In this document: piece after piece, positions 33,857 through 42,879 of the stretch
How the letters are laid out: each line of letters opens with the position of its first letter
How positions within the stretch are numbered: the first letter of the stretch is position 1
Source: Modestobacter versicolor
GTDB lineage: Bacteria > Actinomycetota > Actinomycetes > Mycobacteriales > Geodermatophilaceae
Assembly: GCF_014195485.1 (NCBI RefSeq)
Contig: NZ_JACIBU010000001.1
Span: 3,782,001 to 3,846,000, forward strand
Length of the DNA stretch: 64,000 nt
Direction: 5' to 3'
Notes under the pieces: model-generated
Told to the model about the DNA's origin: nothing
What the model saw: only the letters and a program-made list of their open reading frames with translations
Databases searched by the model: none
Made by a program: the position numbers and the translations under genes

Positions 33857-35241
33857 GCCTGCTCGCCGTCGGCATCAGCCACCAGACCGCGCCGGTCGCC
33901 CTGCTCGAGCAGGTCAGCATGACCGGCGACGACACCGTCAAGACCCTGCACGAGCTGGTCGGCTCCGAGCACGTCTCGGAGGCCCTGGTCCTCGCGACGT
34001 GCAACCGGATCGAGGTCTTCGCCGAGGTCGACCGCTTCCACGGCGGCATCACCGACGTCAGCCGGGTGCTCGCCCGGCACGCCGGTGCGACGGTCGAGGA
34101 GCTCTCCCCGTACGTCACCGTCTACTACGAGGACCAGGCGATCGGGCACCTGTGCACCGTCGCCGCGGGCCTGGACTCGATGGTCGTCGGCGAGACCCAG
34201 GTGCTCGGCCAGCTCCGGGCGGCCTACGCGCTGGCCCAGGAGGAGGGCACGGTCGGGCGCGAGCTGCACCCGATCGCCCAGCGGGCGCTGCGGGTGGGCA
34301 AGCGGGTGCACGCCGAGACCGGCATCGACAAGGCCGGCGCCTCGCTGGTCTCCGTCGCGCTGGACCGGGTCACCGCCACCCTCGGCGACCTCGCCGGCCG
34401 CCCGGTGCTGGTCGTCGGCGCCGGCTCCATGGGCGCGCTGGCGGCGACCACCCTGGCCCGCCGCGGCGCGTCGGTCACCGTCAGCAGCAGGACGCCGGCC
34501 AGCGCCGCCCGCCTCGCCGAGTCCGTCGGCGGGCGCCAGGCCGACCTGGACCAGCTGGCCGAGGAGCTCACCGCCGCCGACGTGCTGGTCACCTGCACCG
34601 GCGCGACCGGCACCGTCATCGGCACCGACGTCGTCAGCACCGCGCTCGCCGCCCGCGGCGGCCGCCCGCTGGCGATCGTCGACCTGGCGCTGCCCCGCGA
34701 CGTCGACCCCGCCGTCGCCGGCCTGCCCGGCGTGCAGGTGGTCGACCTGGAGATGCTGCAGGGCGAGCGCGCCGCCGACCCGAGCCGCCCGGTGGCCGGC
34801 TCGGTCGCCGCCGACGACATCGCCGCCGCGCACGCGCTGGTCGAGCTGGAGACCTCCCTGCTGCGCGCGGAGCGCCAGGCCGCCGCGGTGGCCCCGACGG
34901 TCTCCGCGCTGCGCAGCCAGGCCGCCGAGGTCGTCGACGCCGAGCTGCTCCGGCTCTCCACCCGGCTGCCCGACCTGGACGCCAAGGCCCGCAGCGAGAT
35001 CGCCCGCACCGTCCGCCGGGTGGTCGACAAGCTGCTGCACGAGCCGACCGTGCGGGTCAAGGAGCTGGCCAGCGCCCCCGGCGGCACCGACTACGCCGAC
35101 GCGCTGCGCGCGCTGTTCGGGCTGGGGCTCGACGGCGACACCGCCAGCCTGTCCCGCGCGGTCACCGTCGACCCGGAGCTGCCCGCCGGGACGACCCTGT
35201 CGGCCCTGGACGTCCTCTCGGTCGAGGGGAGCCCGGAGTGA
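33853..35241 (+). CDS. hemA: Glutamyl-tRNA reductase
   Basis: A 462-residue protein. The nucleophile Cys50 is in LVLATCNRIEVF, GLDSMVVGETQVLGQ is the family signature, and VLVVGAGSMGALAATTLARR the NADPH motif. First step of C5-pathway tetrapyrrole synthesis, acting with HemL. It is second in the rex-hemACDB operon and so probably under Rex control. GTGA overlap with hemC. Confidence 0.96.
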   Translation: MSLLAVGISHQTAPVALLEQVSMTGDDTVKTLHELVGSEHVSEALVLATCNRIEVFAEVDRFHGGITDVSRVLARHAGATVEELSPYVTVYYEDQAIGHLCTVAAGLDSMVVGETQVLGQLRAAYALAQEEGTVGRELHPIAQRALRVGKRVHAETGIDKAGASLVSVALDRVTATLGDLAGRPVLVVGAGSMGALAATTLARRGASVTVSSRTPASAARLAESVGGRQADLDQLAEELTAADVLVTCTGATGTVIGTDVVSTALAARGGRPLAIVDLALPRDVDPAVAGLPGVQVVDLEMLQGERAADPSRPVAGSVAADDIAAAHALVELETSLLRAERQAAAVAPTVSALRSQAAEVVDAELLRLSTRLPDLDAKARSEIARTVRRVVDKLLHEPTVRVKELASAPGGTDYADALRALFGLGLDGDTASLSRAVTVDPELPAGTTLSALDVLSVEGSPE

Positions 35242-36179
35242 CCGACCTGCGCACGGCCACCCTGCGGCTGGGCACCCGGGCCAGCCAGCTCGCGCTCACC
35301 CAGTCCCAGCACGTCGCCGACGCGCTGACCGAGACCAGCGGCCTGGCCGTCGAGCTGGTGCACGTCAGCACCTACGGCGACCGCTCCACCGAGGCGATCG
35401 CCCAGCTCGGCGGCACCGGCGTCTTCGTCAGCGCGCTGCGCGACGCGCTGCACGCGGGCACCGTCGACCTGGCGGTGCACAGCTTCAAGGACCTCCCGAC
35501 CGCGCCGACGCCCGGGCTCACCGTGGCCGCCGTCCCGCCGCGGGAGGACCCGCGCGACGTGCTGGTCGCCCGCGACGGGCTGACCCTCGGCGAGCTGCCC
35601 CCCGGTGCCCGGGTCGGCACCGGTGCGCCCCGCCGGATGGCCCAGCTGCGCGCCCTCGGGCTCGGGCTGGACGTCGTCCCGATCCGCGGCAACATCGACA
35701 CCCGGATGGGCAAGGTCACCTCCGGCGAGCTGGACGCCGTCGTGCTGGCCCGCGCCGGGCTGTCCCGGATCGGCCGGATGTCGGTGGTCACCGAGGTGCT
35801 CGACCCGATCCAGGTGCTGCCCGCCCCCGCGCAGGGCGCCCTGGCCGTGGAGTGCCGCAGCGACGACACCCGGGTCGTGGAGCTGCTCGCCGCCCTCGAC
35901 GACCCGGCCGCCCGCGCCTGCGTGGCCGCCGAGCGCGCCGTGCTCGCCGCTCTGGAGGCCGGCTGCAGCGCCCCGGTCGCCGCGCACGCCGAGCTGACCG
36001 AGGCCGAGGACGGCAGCGCCGAGCTCTGGCTGCGCGCGTCGGTCACCGCGATCGACGGCAGCGACTCGGTCCGCGACTCGATCTCCGGGCCGGCCGCCGA
36101 GGCCGAGTCCCTGGGCCGGCGGCTCGCCGCGGAGCTGCTCGACCGCGGCGCCGCCGCGCTCGTGGCCGGTTCACGGTGA
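35238..36179 (+). CDS. hemC: Porphobilinogen deaminase (hydroxymethylbilane synthase)
   Basis: A 313-residue protein. LRLGTRASQLALTQSQHVAD at the start, VHSFKDLPT, VPIRGNIDTRMGKV, and Cys in LEAGCSAPVAA that holds the dipyrromethane cofactor. It polymerises four porphobilinogens to hydroxymethylbilane. The 85-bp gap to hemD is open as a bridging frame. Confidence 0.96.
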   Translation: MTDLRTATLRLGTRASQLALTQSQHVADALTETSGLAVELVHVSTYGDRSTEAIAQLGGTGVFVSALRDALHAGTVDLAVHSFKDLPTAPTPGLTVAAVPPREDPRDVLVARDGLTLGELPPGARVGTGAPRRMAQLRALGLGLDVVPIRGNIDTRMGKVTSGELDAVVLARAGLSRIGRMSVVTEVLDPIQVLPAPAQGALAVECRSDDTRVVELLAALDDPAARACVAAERAVLAALEAGCSAPVAAHAELTEAEDGSAELWLRASVTAIDGSDSVRDSISGPAAEAESLGRRLAAELLDRGAAALVAGSR

Positions 36180-36268
36180 CCGGCCCCCGGCGGGCAGTGC
36201 CCGCCCTCCCACGTCCCGCAACACCCGCAGCGACCCCCACCAGGGGCAGGAACAGGAGCACGCGATGA
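36176..36268 (+). other. Bridging mini-ORF, 30 codons, hemC to hemD
   Basis: GTG at 36176 overlaps the hemC stop; the frame runs 30 codons (Pro/Arg-rich) to a TGA at 36266-36268 overlapping the hemD ATG at 36265. An RBS-like AGGAACAGGAG precedes hemD within it. Confidence 0.3.
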
Positions 36269-37824
36269 CGCGCTCACGCAAGCAGAACGGCAACGGGAAG
36301 GGCACGGTCGTCTTCGTCGGCGCCGGACCCGGTGACCCGGAGCTGCTCACCGGCCGGGCCACCGCCGCCATCGCCGGTGCCGACCAGGTGCTCGTCGACG
36401 CCGACGTCGCCGCCGCCGTGGTCGAGGCCGTGCGCGAGGCGCACCCCGACCTCGAGCTGACCACCGTCACCGGCGAGCCGGCCGAGGTCGCCAAGGGCGC
36501 CGTGGCCGCCGCCAAGAACGGCAACGTGGTCGTCCGGCTGGTCGCCGGTGACCCGTTCACCAGCGACGCCGTGGTCAAGGAGGCGCTCGCGGTCACCCGC
36601 ACCAGCGTCGCCTTCGACGTCGTCCCCGGTGTCGCGGTCGGCACCGCGGTGCCCGCCTACGCCGGCGTGCCGCTGGGTGCCAGCTCGGTCCACGCCGACC
36701 TGCGCCCGGTCGACGCCGCCGTCGACCTGGCCGCGCTCGCCGCCGCCGCGACCGGCACCGGCAGCCCGCTGGTGCTGCAGGCCAACGCCGAGCAGCTGGC
36801 CACCACCGCCGCCGCGCTCGTGGACGGCGGCCTGTCCGGCAACACCTCGGTGGTCGTCACCACCGAGGGCACCGGCACCGCGCAGAAGAGCGTGGCCGGC
36901 AAGCTCTCCGCCGTGGCCGAGAAGACCGCCGGGCTCGACGCCCTCACCGGGCCGGTCGTGGTCACCGTCGGCGCGGTCGTCGACAAGCGCGCCAAGCTCT
37001 CCTGGTGGGAGAGCCGCCCGCTGTTCGGCTGGCGCGTCCTGGTGCCGCGCACCAAGGAGCAGGCCGGAGACATGAGCGAGCGGCTGCGCGCCTACGGCGC
37101 CGTCCCGGTGGAGGTGCCGACCATCGCCGTCGAGCCGCCGCGCAGCCCGGCCCAGATGGACCGCGCGGTCAAGGGCCTGGTCACCGGCCGGTACGGCTGG
37201 ATCGTCTTCACCTCGACCAACGCGGTGCGCGCCGTGCGCGAGAAGTTCGCCGAGCTCGGCCTGGACGCCCGCGCGTTCGCCGGGGTCAAGGTCGCCTGCG
37301 TGGGGCAGCAGACCGCCGACGCGGTGCGCGAGTTCGGCATCGTGCCCGAGCTGGTGCCCACCGGTGAGCAGTCCAGCGAGGGCCTGCTGGCCGACTTCCC
37401 GCCCTACGACGACGTCTTCGACCCGATCGACCGGGTGCTGCTGCCCCGCGCCGACATCGCCACCGAGACCCTCGCCGCCGGGCTCAAGGAGCGCGGCTGG
37501 GAGATCGACGACGTCACCGCCTACCGCACGGTGCGCGCGGCGCCGCCGGCGGCTGCGGTGCGCGAGGCGATCAAGGGCGGTGGTTTCGACGCGGTCTGCT
37601 TCACCTCGTCGAGCACCGTGCGCAACCTGGTCGGCATCGCCGGCAAGCCGCACGCCCGCACCGTGGTCTCGGTGATCGGCCCGGCCACCGCGGCCAGCGC
37701 CACCGAGTTCGGCCTGCGCGTCGACGTGCAGCCCGAGATCGCCGCGGTCGGCCCGCTGGTCGACGCCCTCGCCGAGTTCGCGCAGGCGCGGCGGGCCGAG
37801 GCGGAGGGCGGCGAGGGCCAGTGA
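36265..37824 (+). CDS. hemD: Fused SUMT-like methyltransferase and uroporphyrinogen-III synthase
   Basis: A 519-residue two-domain protein. Residues about 13-245 resemble uroporphyrinogen-III C-methyltransferase (VVFVGAGPGDPELLT), but the usual GGDP region reads RLVAGDPFTSDAV and later motifs are weak. Residues about 255-510 are HemD (WRVLVPRTKEQAGDMSERLR, FTSTNAV, CFTSSSTVRNL). HemD cyclises hydroxymethylbilane to uroporphyrinogen III. The fusion is common in actinobacteria; whether the methyltransferase half is active towards siroheme or cobalamin is doubtful. Confidence 0.9.
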   Translation: MTRSRKQNGNGKGTVVFVGAGPGDPELLTGRATAAIAGADQVLVDADVAAAVVEAVREAHPDLELTTVTGEPAEVAKGAVAAAKNGNVVVRLVAGDPFTSDAVVKEALAVTRTSVAFDVVPGVAVGTAVPAYAGVPLGASSVHADLRPVDAAVDLAALAAAATGTGSPLVLQANAEQLATTAAALVDGGLSGNTSVVVTTEGTGTAQKSVAGKLSAVAEKTAGLDALTGPVVVTVGAVVDKRAKLSWWESRPLFGWRVLVPRTKEQAGDMSERLRAYGAVPVEVPTIAVEPPRSPAQMDRAVKGLVTGRYGWIVFTSTNAVRAVREKFAELGLDARAFAGVKVACVGQQTADAVREFGIVPELVPTGEQSSEGLLADFPPYDDVFDPIDRVLLPRADIATETLAAGLKERGWEIDDVTAYRTVRAAPPAAAVREAIKGGGFDAVCFTSSSTVRNLVGIAGKPHARTVVSVIGPATAASATEFGLRVDVQPEIAAVGPLVDALAEFAQARRAEAEGGEGQ

Positions 37825-38810
37825 CCGGCGGCGCCAACCCCGGCTTCGCCCGGGGCCGCCGGCTGCGCTCGACCCCGGCCATGCGCCGGTGGACGGCGCA
37901 GACCCGGCTGACCCCGGCCGACTTCGTGCTGCCCGTCTTCGTCAAGGAGGGCATCTCCGAGCCGGTGCCGATCAGCTCGATGCCGGGCGTCGTCCAGCAC
38001 ACTCCCGACTCGCTGCGGAAGGCAGCCGCCGAGGCGGCCGAGGCCGGCATCAGCGGGCTCATGCTGTTCGGCATCCCGAGCGAGAAGGACGCGGTCGGGT
38101 CGCAGGCCGACGCCGCCGACGGCATCGTCAACGTGGCGCTGCAGCAGCTGCGGTCCGACCTCGGCGACGAGCTCGTGCTGATGGCCGACCTGTGCCTGTG
38201 CGAGTACACCGACCACGGGCACTGCGGCGTGGTCACCCCGGCCGGCGTCGTGGACAACGACCCCACGCTGGACCGCTACGCCGCGGTGGCGATCGCCCAG
38301 GCCCAGGCCGGGGCGCACGTGATCGCGCCCAGCGGGATGATGGACGGCCAGGTCGCCGCGATCCGCGCCGGGCTGGACTCCAGCGCCTTCACCGAGACGC
38401 CGGTCCTGGCGTACGCCGCGAAGTACGCCTCGGGCTTCTACGGCCCGTTCCGCGAGGCCGCCGAGGGGGCGCCGCAGTTCGGTGACCGCTCGACCTACCA
38501 GATGGACCCGCCGAACGCCGACGAGGCGCTGCGCGAGGTGGCGCAGGACCTGGCCGAGGGCGCGGACGCCGTCATGGTCAAGCCCGCGCTGCCCTACCTG
38601 GACATCGTCACCCGGGTCGCCGATGCCGTCGACGTCCCGGTCAGCGCCTACCAGGTGAGCGGCGAGTACGCGATGGTCGAGGCGGCCGCCGCGAACGGCT
38701 GGATCGACCGGCGGCGGGCCGTCCTGGAGACGCTGACCGCGATCCGCCGGGCCGGCGCGGGCTCGGTGCTCACCTACTGGGCGGTCGAGGCCGCTCGCTG
38801 GGTGCGTTGA
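37821..38810 (+). CDS. hemB: Delta-aminolevulinic acid dehydratase (porphobilinogen synthase)
   Basis: A 329-residue protein. The catalytic zinc ligands appear in [14 protein letters not shown], the active-site lysines in [12 protein letters not shown] and [10 protein letters not shown]. It condenses two 5-aminolevulinates to porphobilinogen. The three cysteines show the zinc-dependent type. GTGA overlap with hemD. A dispersed repeat follows immediately. Confidence 0.96.
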   Translation: MTGGANPGFARGRRLRSTPAMRRWTAQTRLTPADFVLPVFVKEGISEPVPISSMPGVVQHTPDSLRKAAAEAAEAGISGLMLFGIPSEKDAVGSQADAADGIVNVALQQLRSDLGDELVLMADLCLCEYTDHGHCGVVTPAGVVDNDPTLDRYAAVAIAQAQAGAHVIAPSGMMDGQVAAIRAGLDSSAFTETPVLAYAAKYASGFYGPFREAAEGAPQFGDRSTYQMDPPNADEALREVAQDLAEGADAVMVKPALPYLDIVTRVADAVDVPVSAYQVSGEYAMVEAAAANGWIDRRRAVLETLTAIRRAGAGSVLTYWAVEAARWVR

Positions 38811-38871
38811 GGAAGGACCCCCTGTCACCCCACGCCTCGCAAGCTCGGCACGGGCCCCTGAGAGGGGGCCG
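38811..38871. repeat. Dispersed palindromic repeat, copy B
   Basis: About 61 bp starting right after the hemB stop, inverted relative to copy A at 16193-16253. Ends GGAAGGACCCC and GGGGGCCG, core CCTCGCAAGCTCGG. The arms can pair, so it may also act as the hemB terminator. Confidence 0.65.
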
Positions 38872-38899
38872 TACGGACACAGCGGAAGAAGACCAGTCC

Positions 38900-39403
38900 A
38901 TGGACGGCAGCCACCTGGAGCAGGGCGGGTCCTGGCGCCCGTTCTGGCTGGTCGCCGCCGTCCTCGCGGTGCTGGTGGTCGTGGACGCGGTGCTGCCCGG
39001 CCCGGACGTGCCGCCGCTGCTGTGGCTGCTGGCCGCCGTCCTGGTGCTGGGCTGCGTCGCGGCCGGGTGCCTGTCCGCCCGGCGGATCTGGACGGTGCGG
39101 GTGGCCGGCCGGGGCCCGGACGCGACCCTCTCGGTCGGCCGGGAGCAGCTCCGGCTCGCCGACGTCGACGCCGCGCACCTCCGGGCGGCCACCGACGGCG
39201 CTGCCGGGGTGGACGCCGGCGCGCCCGTGCTGGGCGGCGGCTGGTCGCTGCCCAAAGGCCGGGTGGGCCTGCCGCTGCGGCGCACCGACGGCACGACGGT
39301 GCTGGTGCCCACGCGCGACCCGGCCCGGTTGGCCGAGGCTCTTCTCACAGCCCACCCCGCCGGCGCCCCCTCCACGGACGCGCCTGGGAGAGTGGAGCCG
39401 TGA
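38900..39403 (+). CDS. Small membrane protein of the hem cluster, DUF3093-like
   Basis: A 167-residue protein. Two hydrophobic segments (about 15-32 and 37-57) are followed by a beta-rich soluble part ([38 protein letters not shown]). The overall scheme resembles DUF3093 proteins found next to hem genes; I am not certain of the family. The frame is open back to a TTG at 38807 through the dispersed repeat, but the ATG at 38900 starts just before the hydrophobic part. GTGA overlap with hemL. Confidence 0.7.
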   Translation: MDGSHLEQGGSWRPFWLVAAVLAVLVVVDAVLPGPDVPPLLWLLAAVLVLGCVAAGCLSARRIWTVRVAGRGPDATLSVGREQLRLADVDAAHLRAATDGAAGVDAGAPVLGGGWSLPKGRVGLPLRRTDGTTVLVPTRDPARLAEALLTAHPAGAPSTDAPGRVEP

Positions 39404-40764
39404 CCGAGCCCTACCCCTATGAGGCGCCCGCGTCGGCGCAGCTGTTCGAGCGTGCCCAGCGGGTGACCCCGGGCGGGGTGAACTCCCCGGTGCGCGCCTT
39501 CCGCGCCGTCGGCGGCACCCCGCGGTTCATGGCCTCGGGGTCCGGCGCCTGGCTCACCGACGCCGACGGCCGCCGCTACGTCGACCTGGTCGCCTCCTGG
39601 GGCCCGATGATCCTGGGCCACGCCCACCCCGAGGTCGTCGCCGCGGTCACCGCCGCCGCCCGCAACGGCTTCACCTTCGGCACCCCGACCGCCGCCGAGG
39701 CCGAGCTGGCCGAGGAGATCGCCTCCCGGGTCGCCCCGGTCGAGCGCGTGCGGCTGGTCAACTCCGGCACCGAGGCGGTGCTGTCCGCCGTCCGGCTGGC
39801 CCGCGGGTACACCGGCCGGCCGCTGGTCGTGAAGTTCGCCGGCTGCTACCACGGCCACGTCGACGCGCTGCTGGCCTCGGCCGGCTCCGGGGTGGCCACC
39901 CTCGGGCTGCCGGACACCCCCGGCGTCACCACCGGCGCGGCCGCCGACACCATCGTCGTCCCGTACAACGACGTCGCCGCGGTCGAGGCGGTGTTCGCCG
40001 AGCGCGGCGACCAGATCGCCTGCGTGGTCACCGAGGCGGCCCCGGGCAACATGGGCGTCGTCCCGCCGCTGGACGGGTTCAACGCCCACCTCCGCCGGAT
40101 CACCGCCGCGCACGGCGCCCTGCTGCTGGTCGACGAGGTGATGACCGGGTTCCGGGTGTCCCGCGGCGGCTGGTACGGCCTGGACCCGGTCGACGCCGAC
40201 CTGTTCACGTTCGGCAAGGTCATGGGCGGCGGGATGCCGGCGGCGGCGTTCGGCGGCCGCGCCGACGTGATGGACCAGCTGGCCCCGGCCGGGCCGGTCT
40301 ACCAGGCGGGCACGCTGGCCGGGAACCCGGTCGCGGTGGCCGCCGGGCTCACCACGCTGCGGCTGTGCACCGACGAGGTCTACGCCCGCTGCGACGAGGT
40401 CGCCGCCACCCTGCGCGGGGCGGCCAGCGCGGCGCTGTTCGCCGCCGGGGTGCCGCACCGGGTGCAGCAGGCCGGCTCGATGTTCTCGGTGTTCTTCGTC
40501 CCCGACGAGCGCCAGGTGCGCGACTACGACGACGCCCGCAGCCAGGACGTCGCCGCGCACACCGCCTTCTTCCACGCGATGCTCGCCCGCGGGGTCTACC
40601 TGCCGCCCTCGGCGTTCGAGGCGTGGTTCGTCAGCGCCGCCCTGGACGAGGCGGCCGTCGAGCACGTGCTCGCCGCGCTGCCCGCCGCCGCCCGGGCGGC
40701 CGCCGCGGCCGCCGGCGGCCCGGCCTCGCCGGTGGCCACCGACGCGCTGGAGCTGCAGCCATGA
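39400..40764 (+). CDS. hemL: Glutamate-1-semialdehyde 2,1-aminomutase
   Basis: A 454-residue PLP enzyme. [18 protein letters not shown] at the N-terminus, [29 protein letters not shown] and the Schiff-base lysine in [18 protein letters not shown]. It converts glutamate-1-semialdehyde to 5-aminolevulinate, downstream of HemA. ATGA-coupled to a phosphatase gene as in mycobacteria (Rv0524-Rv0525). Confidence 0.96.
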   Translation: MTEPYPYEAPASAQLFERAQRVTPGGVNSPVRAFRAVGGTPRFMASGSGAWLTDADGRRYVDLVASWGPMILGHAHPEVVAAVTAAARNGFTFGTPTAAEAELAEEIASRVAPVERVRLVNSGTEAVLSAVRLARGYTGRPLVVKFAGCYHGHVDALLASAGSGVATLGLPDTPGVTTGAAADTIVVPYNDVAAVEAVFAERGDQIACVVTEAAPGNMGVVPPLDGFNAHLRRITAAHGALLLVDEVMTGFRVSRGGWYGLDPVDADLFTFGKVMGGGMPAAAFGGRADVMDQLAPAGPVYQAGTLAGNPVAVAAGLTTLRLCTDEVYARCDEVAATLRGAASAALFAAGVPHRVQQAGSMFSVFFVPDERQVRDYDDARSQDVAAHTAFFHAMLARGVYLPPSAFEAWFVSAALDEAAVEHVLAALPAAARAAAAAAGGPASPVATDALELQP

Positions 40765-41399
40765 ACGAGACGACCGTCGTCCACCTGATGCGCCACGGCG
40801 AGGTCTTCAACCCGGCCGGCGTGCTCTACGGCCGGCTGCCCGGCTACCGGCTCTCCGAGGGCGGCGAGGCGATGGCCCGCACGGCCGCGGCGTGGTTCGC
40901 CGACCGGGGCGACGTCACCCACCTGGTGGCCAGCCCGCTGGAGCGCGCCCAGCAGACGGCGCAGCCGATCAGCGAGGCCCTCGGGCTCGAGATCGCCACC
41001 GACGAGCGGCTGATCGAGGCGGGCAACTCCTTCGAGGGCAAGACCTTCGGCGTCGGCGACGGGTCGATGAAGCACCCGGAGAACTGGTGGCGGCTGCGCA
41101 ACCCGTGGAAGCCGTCCTGGGGCGAGCCGTACCGGGAGATCGCCGCCCGGATGCTGGGGGCCATCGCCACCGCCCGGGACGCCGCCCGCGGGCACGAGGC
41201 CGTCTGCGTGAGCCACCAGCTGCCGATCTGGACCGTCCGGCTGCACCTCGAGGGCCGCCGCTACCTGCACGACCCGCGCAAGCGCGAGTGCGGGCTGGCC
41301 AGCGTCACCTCGCTGGTCTACGACGACGACCGGCTGGTGCGGCTGGAGTACGCCGAGCCGGCCGGCGCCACCGACCCCGACGCGGTGCCCGGTGCCTAG
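40761..41399 (+). CDS. Histidine phosphatase family protein (Rv0525-like)
   Basis: A 212-residue protein. [14 protein letters not shown] carries the RHG catalytic motif, [13 protein letters not shown] and VSHQLPIW the second histidine. The substrate is unknown. It is locked between hemL (ATGA) and the thioredoxin-like lipoprotein (8-base overlap), as in mycobacteria. Confidence 0.88.
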   Translation: MNETTVVHLMRHGEVFNPAGVLYGRLPGYRLSEGGEAMARTAAAWFADRGDVTHLVASPLERAQQTAQPISEALGLEIATDERLIEAGNSFEGKTFGVGDGSMKHPENWWRLRNPWKPSWGEPYREIAARMLGAIATARDAARGHEAVCVSHQLPIWTVRLHLEGRRYLHDPRKRECGLASVTSLVYDDDRLVRLEYAEPAGATDPDAVPGA

Positions 41400-41982
41400 G
41401 TCGTCCGGACGCCGCTCGGCCGCCCTGGTGGTGGCCCTCGCCGGGCTGCTCGCCGGGTGCAGCAGCGGCGAGGGGCAGGCGGTCGACGTCAACAACGGCG
41501 GCGAGTTCCGCTTCGTCCAGGGCACCCCGGCCGGCGAGGTGATCCCCGCCGACGAGCGGCAGAGCGCTCCGGAGTTCTCCGGCACCCTGCTGTCCGGCGA
41601 GGAGTTCTCCTCGACCGAGCTGGCCGGCGACGTCGCGGTGCTCAACTTCTGGGGTTCGTGGTGCGCGCCCTGCCGGGTCGAGACGCCGGAGTTCCAGGAG
41701 CTCTACACCGAGGTGGCCGACGAGGGCGCGCAGTTCCTCGGGCTCAACGTCAAGGACCAGGAGCAGCTGGCGACCTCGTTCCTGGAGACCAAGGGGATCA
41801 CCTTCCCCTCGCTCTACGACCCGAAGGGCCAGGTGGCGCTGGCCTTCCGGGACTACCCGGCCAACGCCATCCCGTCCACCATCGTGCTGGACCGGCAGGG
41901 CCGGGTCGCCGCCGTCTACACCGCCGCGGTGCTCCAGGACGACCTGCGCACCACGCTCACGCAGCTGCTCGGGGAGGAGTGA
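41392..41982 (+). CDS. resA: ResA/TlpA-like thioredoxin lipoprotein
   Basis: A 196-residue protein. A basic start, hydrophobic stretch and lipobox LLAGC (Cys about 22) show a membrane-anchored lipoprotein facing outward. The thioredoxin site is WGSWCAPCRVETPEF. It should reduce apocytochrome c cysteines for heme attachment, receiving electrons from CcdA encoded next. Confidence 0.9.
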   Translation: MPRSSGRRSAALVVALAGLLAGCSSGEGQAVDVNNGGEFRFVQGTPAGEVIPADERQSAPEFSGTLLSGEEFSSTELAGDVAVLNFWGSWCAPCRVETPEFQELYTEVADEGAQFLGLNVKDQEQLATSFLETKGITFPSLYDPKGQVALAFRDYPANAIPSTIVLDRQGRVAAVYTAAVLQDDLRTTLTQLLGEE

Positions 41983-41983
41983 G

Positions 41984-42802
41984 ATGGCCGACGGAGTCGC
42001 CGACCTGGTGACCGACGGGCCGCTGCTGGTGGCGGCCGCCGTCGCCGCCCTCGCCGGGCTGATCAGCTTCGCCTCGCCCTGCGTGCTGCCGCTGGTGCCC
42101 GGCTACCTCTCCTACGTCACCGGCCTGGTCGGTACCGGCGCCCGGACGGCGGCCCCCGCCCCGGCCGGGGACGGCGCCGTCGCGACCGCCGTGCGCGTCG
42201 ACGAGCGCCCCAGCCGCGGCCGGATGGTCACCGGCGCGCTGCTGTTCGTGCTCGGGTTCACGCTGGTCTTCGTCGTGCTGAGCACCGCCGTCGGCGGGCT
42301 GGGCCGGGTGCTGCTGCAGCACAACGACACGATCACCCGGGTGCTCGGCGTGGTCACCGTGCTGGTCGGGCTGGGCTTCCTGGGCTGGCTGCCGTTCCTG
42401 CAGCGCACCGCGCGGATGAGCGCCCGGCCGGCGGTCGGCCTGGCCGGCGCGCCCCTGCTGGGCATCGTGTTCGGGCTGGGCTGGACGCCGTGCCTGGGGC
42501 CGACGCTGACCGCGGTCAACTCGCTGGCCTTCACCGAGGCCAACGCCGGCCGTGGTGCCTTCCTCGGCGTCGCGTACTGCCTGGGCCTGGGCGTGCCGTT
42601 CGTGCTCGTCGCCCTGGGCGCCCGCTGGGCCGTCGGGGCGACGTCGTTCCTGCGCAGCCACGCCCGCACCGTCACCCGGGTCGGCGGCGTCGTGCTGGTC
42701 GTCGTCGGGCTGATGCTGGTCACCGGCGCCTGGACCGAGCTGATGCAGTGGCTGCGCGGCTGGCTCGCCGCGACCGGCCTCGGTGAGGGAGCGCCGTTGT
42801 GA
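41984..42802 (+). CDS. ccdA: Cytochrome c biogenesis protein CcdA
   Basis: A 272-residue membrane protein with six hydrophobic segments. The redox cysteines are in FASPCVLPLVPGYLSYV and GWTPCLGPTLTA. It passes electrons from cytoplasmic thioredoxin to ResA. A longer loop between the first and second helices is Ala/Arg-rich. Confidence 0.93.
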   Translation: MADGVADLVTDGPLLVAAAVAALAGLISFASPCVLPLVPGYLSYVTGLVGTGARTAAPAPAGDGAVATAVRVDERPSRGRMVTGALLFVLGFTLVFVVLSTAVGGLGRVLLQHNDTITRVLGVVTVLVGLGFLGWLPFLQRTARMSARPAVGLAGAPLLGIVFGLGWTPCLGPTLTAVNSLAFTEANAGRGAFLGVAYCLGLGVPFVLVALGARWAVGATSFLRSHARTVTRVGGVVLVVVGLMLVTGAWTELMQWLRGWLAATGLGEGAPL

Positions 42803-42879
42803 TCGAGCTCGCGAGACCACCGATGAGCACAGCACGACCGGTCGCAGCCCCGACGAGCGCCGGCGAGGAGGCGCTGTGA
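42799..42879 (+). other. Bridging mini-ORF, 26 codons, ccdA to resB
   Basis: GTG at 42799 overlaps the ccdA stop; the frame is open for 26 codons and ends with a TGA at 42877-42879 overlapping the resB GTG at 42876. It contains an internal ATG at 42823. The resB RBS (GAGGAG) lies inside it. Confidence 0.3.

Noticed and set aside
38770-40665. A 631-codon minus-strand frame opposite hemL
   Set aside because: Antisense shadow of hemL; low-complexity Gly/Val/His-rich translation.
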